64,000 nucleotides of DNA from Eubacterium sp. MSJ-21. GTDB taxonomy: Bacteria > Bacillota > Clostridia > Lachnospirales > Lachnospiraceae. Each line of letters opens with the position of its first letter. Within the stretch, counting starts at the first letter, position 1. Both the position numbers and the translations under genes were made by a program. Below the pieces are notes generated by a model. That model made no database searches. It saw only the letters and a program-made list of their open reading frames with translations, and was not told the DNA's origin. The stretch lies in the NCBI RefSeq assembly GCF_018918185.1, contig NZ_JAHLPZ010000001.1, forward strand, positions 372,001-436,000. Reading direction: 5' to 3'. Of the stretch, positions 34,869 through 42,568 are shown in pieces.

Positions 34869-35714
34869 ATGAGATTATTGCACTTCTTGGAATATGATAT
34901 CAGTGAGGGACTGATCCGGTTTTGGAGAAGGTATCTGTGGCTTATCGTGCTTGTCTTTATTACGTGTCTTTTGCTCGATCGGGCAAGTGGAGATTATCTG
35001 GGAATGTATGGCGAAAGCTGGTCACCGCTTGGTTATATGGTCAATGAGTTTTGGGGACAGAGACCATTTCATTTTAACCAGAATACACCGGATCAGTTTA
35101 GACTTCCGCTGGCGTGGGTTCTGCAGTATATTCTGCTTGCATACTGCATAGGAAATTATGTAGAAGAGGATATGCATGGTTTTGGCATGCAGCTTATGTT
35201 GAAGAGCCGGAGCCGTGTGTTATGGTGGAGTTCGAAATGCATCTGTTGTGTCTGCATCAACCTGTTTTATTTTCTGCTGCTCTATGGCATGACATACGGA
35301 TATGCGTGGATTTCGACTGGTAATATGTCGATGTCTGGTCAGCAGATTGCGCTATCTCTTTACTATGGAGAGGAGGTAGCGAATACGTCGATGCCAGAGC
35401 TTATTCGGATGACGGTGCTTCTTCCGGTGCTGGCGGGTATCGTGCAGTCCATGATACAGCTTCTGTTATCCCTCTATATGAATAGTGCAGCGGTAATGAG
35501 CGTGATTACATTTATTCTGGTGCTGTCAGCGTATTATGGAAATCACTTTTTGGTGCATGGATATGCGATGGTGTGCAGGTATTATTCTGACAGTCTGTAT
35601 CCACAGGATGTGGTGCTTACGACTACGTTTGGGATTCCATATCTCATTTGCCTGATTGTGGGATTGGTCGGATGCGGATATGGAATCATACGAAAGCGAA
35701 ATATTATTTGGTGA
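34869..35714 (+). CDS. Second ABC-2-type membrane protein
   Basis: A 281-residue protein with about six membrane segments. GGAGGAGG lies before the ATG at 34869, one base after the ATPase stop. It is probably the partner permease to the 33325 product, making a heterodimeric channel. Its end meets the convergent regulator gene with only 7 bases between them. Confidence 0.8.
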   Translation: MRLLHFLEYDISEGLIRFWRRYLWLIVLVFITCLLLDRASGDYLGMYGESWSPLGYMVNEFWGQRPFHFNQNTPDQFRLPLAWVLQYILLAYCIGNYVEEDMHGFGMQLMLKSRSRVLWWSSKCICCVCINLFYFLLLYGMTYGYAWISTGNMSMSGQQIALSLYYGEEVANTSMPELIRMTVLLPVLAGIVQSMIQLLLSLYMNSAAVMSVITFILVLSAYYGNHFLVHGYAMVCRYYSDSLYPQDVVLTTTFGIPYLICLIVGLVGCGYGIIRKRNIIW

Positions 35715-35721
35715 AAGAACT

Positions 35722-36438
35722 TTATTTTTGCATGAATCTTGACATATGGGCACGAACAGACGGAAGATAGCTTCTGCCAACTGACTGCCATGTATTATTG
35801 GAGAGGTGAAGGTTATTTTTTATCAGAGATTGAACGTGCAATATATTTACAATACAAGATTTGTGACAACGAACAAAGTTTGATGAAAGCTTATTCATTA
35901 TTTCATCTAATGATATACGTTCGATGTATATGTTGTCTGTTGTTGCAATTAATGTATTGTTTTTTTCTTTTGATATGCTGATGATGTTTGTATATGGAAT
36001 CCTTATATAAGTCTGGTCGTTTTGATAGTAATAGTAATCATCGCTATGTAGTTGCAGGTATGCATCCATACAGGGGGTGAGAACTTCCAGTGTAATCGGT
36101 TTCAGAAGATAATTGAAGGCACGTACAGAATAACCATCAAAGACGTATTCCTGAAAATTAGTCAGGAATATGATATCGCCAGAGTATTGAAGTTCTCGAA
36201 GCTTTTTGCAGATTATGATTCCGTTTTCACTGCTGGATGTATTTGGCAGCTTTATTTCTATGTCAGCAAAAAGTAAATCAAAAGATTGAGCGTGATACAT
36301 GCGAATCAGGGAACTTTCATTTTGCACCCAGACAATTTCGAATGTGTGATGGTATAAATCTGCATATTGTTCTAGTGCATGTTTTGTCTGCATAAATTCT
36401 GATGGTGTATCTTCCAATATTATAATTCGTAAATGCAT
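35722..36438 (-). CDS. agrA: LytTR-family response regulator (AgrA-like)
   Basis: A 238-residue regulator with a receiver domain (acidic Glu9/Asp10, phospho-acceptor Asp59 in LLFADIEI, Lys in LLKPI) and a C-terminal LytTR DNA-binding domain (about residues 138-235: YYQNDQTYIRIPYTNI ... RCHKSCIVNI). It is encoded one base after the kinase stop codon. Its expected site is the 21-bp-period repeat at 30896 between agrB and agrD. Confidence 0.92.
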   Translation of the reverse strand: MHLRIIILEDTPSEFMQTKHALEQYADLYHHTFEIVWVQNESSLIRMYHAQSFDLLFADIEIKLPNTSSSENGIIICKKLRELQYSGDIIFLTNFQEYVFDGYSVRAFNYLLKPITLEVLTPCMDAYLQLHSDDYYYYQNDQTYIRIPYTNIISISKEKNNTLIATTDNIYIERISLDEIMNKLSSNFVRCHKSCIVNILHVQSLIKNNLHLSNNTWQSVGRSYLPSVRAHMSRFMQK

Positions 36439-36439
36439 G

Positions 36440-37753
36440 TTAGTGTTCCTCCGTTGGTAGTTGTATTATAACCTCAAATTTATCATTGGATGGGTTTAGT
36501 GTGACAAAACCATTTGCTCGTTCTACAATCTCCTCGATTCGTTTCAAACCGATTCCATGATTTATAATATTTGTCTGCTTGCTGGTTTTTAGCTTGCCAT
36601 TTTTATCTATGACATAATCACCGATACAACTATTTTCCATGTAAATAGACATCATACAGTTAAAGGGTTTGATCTGGAAATCAATATATCGTTTATCAGG
36701 TTCTTTTATTTTCGTACAGGCTTCGATTGCATTGTCGAACAGATTGCCAATCAGCGTACATAATTGAATATCATCAATCAGGATGTCTTTTGGAAGAAAG
36801 ATGCTATGTGTGGTTTTGATATGCTGTGCATGTGCATAGGAAAGTTTGTTTGTAACAATACAATCAATCGGAATATTTCCACTGGAAATAATACGATGTG
36901 TCTGATTTAATTTATCTGTGTAGGTGTCGATATAGCTGCAGGCTTTCTCGTATTGCTTTTCGTGTAACATGGCTGAGATGACAGTCATATGATTTTGCAT
37001 ATCATGTTTGATTGAACGCAGCTCTTCTACAGAGGAAACAACCTGTTCGTATTGCTTAAGCTCCATTTGTTGTATAATATTTTCTTCCGATAAACGCTGG
37101 TTTTGTTCCTGTGTGGTTCCAAGGGTGTATACATAAAGAACAAAGGCAAAAAACAAAAATAATACCAGAAAGAAAATAACGGATAGAAACCGGTCGTTGT
37201 TGCTTTGATCTGGTGTATATTCTGTCAATTGCCGGATCAAAATAGCCTGAAGGATGGCAATACATAAGAGCGACAGCAGAATAAAGGCAAGTTTTTCCCG
37301 AAAAGGCAGACGGAATGTCTGGTTGTTTATACAGAGCAGAATCAAAGTAAATAAGAATAATATCGAGATGTAAATTAAAGTAAAAGGAATTCGCAGCATA
37401 CCATTTGGAAGGAGCGCTGACAGGTCAATATCCAAAAATGCAGTTGGAACAATCGTGGTCACAGCATCTGCAAGAATGGTTCCGATGGCATAGAGGACAG
37501 ACCAAAAAAGTAATGTGATCGGCTTATTCTCAAAGAATAAAAAACCATATATAAAATGAATTCCAATAAAAAATAACAGAATAAAAATAGTCGAACATGA
37601 AAATTTTTTCAGAATAAGCAACAAGACTGCCTGTGAGAATAAACAAAGAATTTGGAGTGGATAAGAATAAGATAATTCTTTTTTTTCAAGTTTATTATTA
37701 AATAATAAAAATAATATAGCAACTTCCAATAAATTGATTACGAATTCCCACAT
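36440..37753 (-). CDS. agrC: AgrC-like quorum-sensing histidine kinase
   Basis: A 437-residue sensor with six or so membrane segments in the first 215 residues, a coiled linker and a GHKL kinase part: the His region SIKHDMQNHMTVISAM, the N box NLFDNAIEAC and the G box NHGIGLKRIEEI. This is the peptide-sensing kinase plan of AgrC and ComD. It is cotranscribed with the LytTR regulator. The promoter TATACT lies near 37780 on the minus strand. Confidence 0.92.
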   Translation of the reverse strand: MWEFVINLLEVAILFLLFNNKLEKKELSYSYPLQILCLFSQAVLLLILKKFSCSTIFILLFFIGIHFIYGFLFFENKPITLLFWSVLYAIGTILADAVTTIVPTAFLDIDLSALLPNGMLRIPFTLIYISILFLFTLILLCINNQTFRLPFREKLAFILLSLLCIAILQAILIRQLTEYTPDQSNNDRFLSVIFFLVLFLFFAFVLYVYTLGTTQEQNQRLSEENIIQQMELKQYEQVVSSVEELRSIKHDMQNHMTVISAMLHEKQYEKACSYIDTYTDKLNQTHRIISSGNIPIDCIVTNKLSYAHAQHIKTTHSIFLPKDILIDDIQLCTLIGNLFDNAIEACTKIKEPDKRYIDFQIKPFNCMMSIYMENSCIGDYVIDKNGKLKTSKQTNIINHGIGLKRIEEIVERANGFVTLNPSNDKFEVIIQLPTEEH

Positions 37754-37820
37754 AAAGATATCCCCCTTTGTTACTTTGATTCATAGTATACTACATAAAG
37801 TCGATTCCTGAAACCAGATA

Positions 37821-37849
37821 TTGTATTTATACGGCATTTGGGGTAAAAT
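37821..37849 (+). promoter_or_regulatory. Promoter of nnr
   Basis: TTGTAT (37821-37826), 17 bp, TAAAAT (37844-37849). The spacer and -10 contain the inverted repeat GGCATTT...AAATGCC (37833-37852). Confidence 0.55.
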
Positions 37850-37882
37850 GCCTATATACTTAGTCATTCGGGGGACGAAGAA

Positions 37883-39391
37883 ATGAGATACATTGCAACT
37901 GGACAGGAAGTGTTCAGAATTGATGAATTTGCAACTAATGTAATAGGAATTCCACAGCTTGTACTGATGGAGCGCGCGGCACTTCGGATCGCGGATCATG
38001 TCAAGGAACGATTCCCGGCAGGCGCGCATGTCCTGATCGTAGTTGAGAGTGGAAATAACGGCGGCGATGGAATCGCAGCCGGAAGAATCCTCATGATGGA
38101 AGGATACGATGTCGAGGTCTACTGGGTAGACGGATTGAAGTCTGCCAGCACTGGTTTCGATGCACAGTATGCGATTGCCAAGAAGCTGAATATGAAGTTT
38201 GTGGATGAGCTTGTGAATGCCGGATATGATGTGATCATCGACGGCATCTTCGGTGTTGGTCTGTCACGTGCTGTGATGGGTAAGCAGGCAGAAGTGATCA
38301 AGGCATTAAACGATATGGAGGGTTACAAGTTAGCCATCGATGTGCCATCCGGAATTGATGCGACAACCGGGTTCCTGCTCGGCACGGCGTTCCATGCGGA
38401 TGCGACAGTGACCTTTGGACTTATGAAGCTCGGACTTCTCATGGGTATGGGATATGAGTACGCAGGTGAGGTGTCCGTGGTAGATATCGGATTCCCGAAG
38501 CAGGCGATTGATTTTGTAGAGCCAAGGTTATACACCTATGATGCAAAGGATGTAGAGGAACTGCTCCCGCATAGAAAGAGGGATTCCCACAAGGGAACCT
38601 ATGGCAAGGTCGGAATCATCGCAGGCAGTAAAAATATGGCAGGTGCGGCACTGTTTTCCGCGGAGGCTGCTTACCGTATGGGCTGTGGATTGGTGCGCGT
38701 GTGCACCGTAGAGGAGAATCGCGAGATCATCCAGTCGAGACTCCCGGAAGCATTGCTTACGACATACAAAGAAGACGACATCGACACGATGCGCAGTGCG
38801 ATGAAGACAGTCATGGGTTGGGCAGATGTGCTTGTGTTAGGTCCGGGACTTGGAACCGGGGAAGCAGCGCAGTATCTGGTTGATAAGGTACTTCGTAGCT
38901 TTGATGGCACGGTTGTCTTAGATGCCGATGGAATCAATGTGTTATCCGAGCATATGGATCTGTTCGAGACGATACATTCGAAGCTCATTCTGACACCGCA
39001 TCTGATGGAGATGTCAAGACTTACGAATCAGTCTGTGACAGATATCAAGGCGAACAAATACGATCTTGCGAGAGAGTTTGCAAAGCGTCACAACGTGGTC
39101 GTTGCATTAAAAGATGCGCGCACGGTGGTGTCCGATGGCGGGCTTCAGGCATATATTAATATAACAGGTACAAACGGCATGGCAACAGGCGGATCCGGTG
39201 ATGTACTGACCGGAATTATCGCAGGCCTTCTGGCACAGGGCATGGATCGGTTTGAAGCGGCAAAGCTTGGTGTCTGCATGCATGGGATGGCAGGGCAGGC
39301 TGCCGCAGAAGAAAAAGGACAGTACAGCATGATTGCCGGAGATATTGTACGAAGCATCGAGCAGATCATAGCAAAAGAAGCAGCAGAGTAA
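37883..39391 (+). CDS. nnr: Bifunctional NAD(P)HX epimerase / ADP- or ATP-dependent dehydratase
   Basis: A 502-residue metabolite-repair enzyme. The N-terminal YjeF_N domain (about 1-210; [24 protein letters not shown]) epimerises NAD(P)HX. The C-terminal ribokinase-like domain (about 225-500; [27 protein letters not shown], the [17 protein letters not shown] motif) dehydrates it back to NAD(P)H. Both halves look intact. It is first in a run with mazF. Confidence 0.96.
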   Translation: MRYIATGQEVFRIDEFATNVIGIPQLVLMERAALRIADHVKERFPAGAHVLIVVESGNNGGDGIAAGRILMMEGYDVEVYWVDGLKSASTGFDAQYAIAKKLNMKFVDELVNAGYDVIIDGIFGVGLSRAVMGKQAEVIKALNDMEGYKLAIDVPSGIDATTGFLLGTAFHADATVTFGLMKLGLLMGMGYEYAGEVSVVDIGFPKQAIDFVEPRLYTYDAKDVEELLPHRKRDSHKGTYGKVGIIAGSKNMAGAALFSAEAAYRMGCGLVRVCTVEENREIIQSRLPEALLTTYKEDDIDTMRSAMKTVMGWADVLVLGPGLGTGEAAQYLVDKVLRSFDGTVVLDADGINVLSEHMDLFETIHSKLILTPHLMEMSRLTNQSVTDIKANKYDLAREFAKRHNVVVALKDARTVVSDGGLQAYINITGTNGMATGGSGDVLTGIIAGLLAQGMDRFEAAKLGVCMHGMAGQAAAEEKGQYSMIAGDIVRSIEQIIAKEAAE

Positions 39392-39504
39392 AAGAAAGGC
39401 TGGAAGATACGCAGTTTGATAATATAGTTTTATTTGATTGCATACACAGAAGAATTGTTGGAAATACTTGTAATAGTTTGAACAACAATAGGAGTGTGAA
39501 GGCA

Positions 39505-39846
39505 TTGATTATCAGACGTGGAGATATTTATTATGCAGACCTGCGTCCGGTCGTTGGATCTGAACAGGGCGGTGTCCGTCCGGTACTTATTATTCAGAAT
39601 GAAGCGGGGAACAAATACAGTTCCACCGTAATTATTGCGGCGATTACGTCGCAGATGCACAAGGCGAAGCTTCCAACACACGTAGAACTTGATTCCAGGT
39701 ATTGCGATATTGCCAAGGATTCTGTTATACTGTTAGAACAGGTGCGCACGATCGATAAACAGAGGCTGAAAGAAAAAGTCTGTCATCTGGACAACACGAT
39801 TATCCGTCGTGTGAATGAGGCGTTGCGTATCAGTTTAGAATTATAA
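39505..39846 (+). CDS. mazF: MazF/EndoA-type endoribonuclease toxin without an adjacent antitoxin
   Basis: A 113-residue PemK/MazF-family protein that cleaves mRNA at short sequences. It reads [27 protein letters not shown], very close to the start of B. subtilis EndoA, and keeps the [12 protein letters not shown] and [10 protein letters not shown] segments. The start is TTG at 39505, ten bases after AGGAG; a more upstream TTG at 39478 has no ribosome site. The 113 bases before it hold no room for the usual ribbon-helix-helix or AbrB antitoxin, and none follows. Confidence 0.88.
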   Translation: MIIRRGDIYYADLRPVVGSEQGGVRPVLIIQNEAGNKYSSTVIIAAITSQMHKAKLPTHVELDSRYCDIAKDSVILLEQVRTIDKQRLKEKVCHLDNTIIRRVNEALRISLEL

Positions 39847-39863
39847 AAGGAGAAACAATAACT

Positions 39864-40694
39864 ATGTCACAAAGTGGGCCCAGTGGTTTTCGAAAGTTTT
39901 TTTCGAAGAAGGTGGACGAAGACAAAGTAGAAGAAGAGATTCTTTCCATGGTTGAGGAAGGTCATGAGCAGGGTTTGATTGAAGAAGGCGAGATGGAGCT
40001 TATCAACAATATCTTTGAGTTCGGAGACAAGGAAGCAAAGGATATCATGACACCGCGGCAGAAGATTGTAGCCGTAGAGAATACCCAGACGGTGGAGCAG
40101 GCATTGCAGCTTGCGGTAGAAAATAGTTTTTCAAGATATCCGGTTTATGAGGAAGATCTGGATAATATCATCGGACTTGTACATATCAAAGATTTGATCG
40201 CGGTCTATATGAAGGATCCGAAATCACCGATTGCGGGAATGGTTGACAAAGCAATTGTCACACATCCGACGAAGGATGTATCAGAGCTTCTGCAACGAAT
40301 GCAGCGGGAGAAGATCCACATGGCAGTCGTGGTGGACGAATATGGTCAGACCGAGGGTATTGTCACGATGGAGGATATCTTAGAGGAAATCGTAGGTAAC
40401 ATCTTAGATGAACACGACGAGGAACAGCCGGAAGAGATTCAGAAAAAATCTGAGGATGAATATCTGGTTGACGGCGGAGCCACGTTAGAAGATCTGGAGG
40501 ATCTGCTCGGAATTGAATTCCCGGATGAGGATTTTGAGACGGTAAACGGGTTCCTGCTCTATGAGCACGGACGGTTGCCAGAAGAGGGAGAATCCTTTAA
40601 GATAGAATATCAGGGGTATGAATTTATCCCGGTAAAAATAGAAGATAACAGGATTATTACTGTTAAAATCACGAAACTAAAGGAAGAGGAGTAA
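39864..40694 (+). CDS. CorC-like protein: CBS pair plus CorC_HlyC domain
   Basis: A 276-residue soluble protein with an N-terminal helix-rich stretch, two CBS domains (about residues 60-190; DIMTPRQKIVAVE, SRYPVYEEDLDNIIG, MAVVVDEYGQTEGIVT) and the C-terminal CorC_HlyC transporter-associated domain. The membrane DUF21/CNNM part is missing, so it resembles E. coli CorC rather than full-length CNNM proteins. A role in divalent metal (Mg/Co) efflux control is likely. It follows mazF by 17 bases and may be cotranscribed. Confidence 0.85.
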   Translation: MSQSGPSGFRKFFSKKVDEDKVEEEILSMVEEGHEQGLIEEGEMELINNIFEFGDKEAKDIMTPRQKIVAVENTQTVEQALQLAVENSFSRYPVYEEDLDNIIGLVHIKDLIAVYMKDPKSPIAGMVDKAIVTHPTKDVSELLQRMQREKIHMAVVVDEYGQTEGIVTMEDILEEIVGNILDEHDEEQPEEIQKKSEDEYLVDGGATLEDLEDLLGIEFPDEDFETVNGFLLYEHGRLPEEGESFKIEYQGYEFIPVKIEDNRIITVKITKLKEEE

Positions 40695-40700
40695 CAAACA

Positions 40701-41429
40701 ATGTCAGGACATTCAAAATTTGCGAACATTAAGCACAAGAAAGAGAAAAACGACGCTGCAAAGGGAAAAGTATTTACGATCATTGGTCGTGAGATCGCAG
40801 TTGCCGTAAAGGAAGGCGGACCGGATCCAGCGAACAATAGCAAGTTGCGTGATGTCATTGCAAAGGCAAAAGCAAATAACATGCCAAACGACACGATTGA
40901 TCGTGGCATCAAGAAAGCAGCCGGTGATGCAAATTCCGTAAACTATGTAACGATTACATATGAAGGTTATGGCCCAAGCGGAACAGCAATCATCGTAAAT
41001 GCGCTTACCGATAACAAGAACCGTACAGCATCCAATGTAAGAAATGCATTTACAAAGGGTGGCGGAAATGTCGGAACAACTGGTTGTGTATCTTATATGT
41101 TTGATGAGAAGGGACAGATTATCATCGCGAAAGAGGACTGCGATATGGATGCAGATGATCTGATGATGATCGCACTTGACGCAGGCGCAGAAGACTTCAA
41201 TGAGGAAGAGGACAGCTTCGAGATTCTGACATCTCCAGAGGAGTTTACAGTTGTACGTGAAGCCCTCGAGAAAGAGAATATCCCGATGGCTGAGGCAGAC
41301 GTTACAATGATTCCACAGAACTACGTAGAGCTTACATCGGAGGATGACATCAAGAAGATGAACCGCATCCTTGATATGCTTGAAATGGATGACGACGTCC
41401 AGGACGTGTACCACAACTGGGATGAGTAA
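40701..41429 (+). CDS. yebC: YebC/PmpR-family protein
   Basis: A 242-residue member of the YebC family, starting [18 protein letters not shown] as usual and containing [15 protein letters not shown]. Members are described as transcription factors or as translation factors that relieve stalling at poly-proline. A terminator sits directly at its stop codon. Confidence 0.95.
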   Translation: MSGHSKFANIKHKKEKNDAAKGKVFTIIGREIAVAVKEGGPDPANNSKLRDVIAKAKANNMPNDTIDRGIKKAAGDANSVNYVTITYEGYGPSGTAIIVNALTDNKNRTASNVRNAFTKGGGNVGTTGCVSYMFDEKGQIIIAKEDCDMDADDLMMIALDAGAEDFNEEEDSFEILTSPEEFTVVREALEKENIPMAEADVTMIPQNYVELTSEDDIKKMNRILDMLEMDDDVQDVYHNWDE

Positions 41430-41459
41430 AAAAATGCGGCTTGCCAGCATTTTTTTACG
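41430..41459 (+). terminator. Terminator at the end of yebC
   Basis: AAAAAAATGC, GGCTTGCCA loop region, GCATTTTTTT. A second perfect hairpin follows at 41469-41490 (CTTACCAGC-ATAA-GCTGGTAAG). Confidence 0.85.
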
Positions 41460-41484
41460 AAGACCTTTCTTACCAGCATAAGCT

Positions 41485-41580
41485 GGTAAGAGGGATGAGA
41501 ACAATCCGTTTTTAACGGCGGAGCCGGCAAGAGGGATGATAGAGAATCGTTCTTGATGGCGGAGCCGGCAAGAGGGATGA
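41485..41580 (+). repeat. 41-bp tandem repeat upstream of an unknown membrane protein
   Basis: GG(T/C)AAGAGGGATGA occurs at 41485, 41526 and 41567, an exact 41-bp period. The intervening parts are also alike (AATC-GTT--T--- GCGGAGCC). The last copy ends just before the AAAGGAG ribosome site of the gene at 41594, so the repeats lie in its leader. Confidence 0.8.
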
Positions 41581-41593
41581 ATAAAGGAGAAAC

Positions 41594-42481
41594 ATGCCAC
41601 TTATAATTATTTTTTTTATTTGGTATGGCATCTATGGCAGAAACAATCCGAAGATATACAGTAAGTTGCATAACAAGCTTGGCTGGGTGATTGCAATCTG
41701 TATTTTGTTTGGTGGCCTGTCTGGTTTTAGCTCCTTGTTTGGCGGACTTTTGACAGTTTCGATTGTGCTGGCTTTTTTTGGAGCACCAATCTGGCTTGTC
41801 GCATGGCTGATTGCTAGATCCTCCAAGGGGAAGGCAAAGCAGAAACAAAATGATTATGACTACTATAAGAATCATTACAGCCAGTCGGACGCAAAAGCAG
41901 GAACAACCGTCACAGGACTGACAAGAGCAGTACCAAAGCGAAGAAAGATTATTCAAAAATTTAATCAGAAATATGATCTGTATTTGACCGATGAAGAGAT
42001 CAACCGGATCGTTGATGCATCCTATATGTCAAACTGCTGGGAGCGGGAGATCTTAGACATGGATCAGAAATACGATACGATTGCACAGTGGTATCGTGGA
42101 GATTCCGCATGGCTAAGAGCATACTTGCATGCATTTCCGGTGCAGAACGTGACATCGGATTTTGAGAGTCAGAGAAGTATCTGTCTCGATACATTTTATC
42201 AGATATTTGCGGAGATCGATCCGGGCAAGTATGAGAGTGTAGAGAGCTGCGTCAGGGAAATCAACCAGCGGTTCATGACGAACTTCGATGATATTACATT
42301 TTCAATCGCACATCGATTCCTTGCAGATAACGGATATTCCTTCTCCCTGCCACGCTATGACATGCATGGTGCGAAATCGGATATTGACAGACTGAAGGAT
42401 AAATATGACCGGGAATCCGGAAGCACAGCTTCTTATTCCTCGGCAGATCGAAGAGAATATACAAAAATGCGCCAGCCTTAA
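41594..42481 (+). CDS. Membrane protein of unknown function
   Basis: A 295-residue protein with two or three membrane segments in the first 75 residues, separated by Gly-rich turns, then a soluble charged domain of about 220 residues (RRKIIQKFNQKYDLYLTDEE ... ) that is mostly helical and ends in a Ser/Tyr/Arg-rich tail. No domain is recognised. AAAGGAG precedes the ATG. Its stop codon lies inside a terminator stem shared with the convergent gene. Confidence 0.7.
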   Translation: MPLIIIFFIWYGIYGRNNPKIYSKLHNKLGWVIAICILFGGLSGFSSLFGGLLTVSIVLAFFGAPIWLVAWLIARSSKGKAKQKQNDYDYYKNHYSQSDAKAGTTVTGLTRAVPKRRKIIQKFNQKYDLYLTDEEINRIVDASYMSNCWEREILDMDQKYDTIAQWYRGDSAWLRAYLHAFPVQNVTSDFESQRSICLDTFYQIFAEIDPGKYESVESCVREINQRFMTNFDDITFSIAHRFLADNGYSFSLPRYDMHGAKSDIDRLKDKYDRESGSTASYSSADRREYTKMRQP

Positions 42482-42537
42482 GCTGACGCATTTTTTGTGC
42501 ATTAAGCCGTCATGTAGAAATTTCTATATGACGGCTT
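42465..42537. terminator. Double bidirectional terminator between convergent genes
   Basis: First stem AAAAATGCG-C-CAGC / GCTG-A-CGCATTTTT (42465-42496) overlaps the stop codon of the gene before. Second is a near-perfect palindrome AAGCCGTCAT...ATGACGGCTT (42504-42537) with an AGAAATTTCT centre. Both can serve either strand. Confidence 0.8.
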
Positions 42538-42568
42538 ATGTTTATCAAGCCGATGATATAGTATGGAA

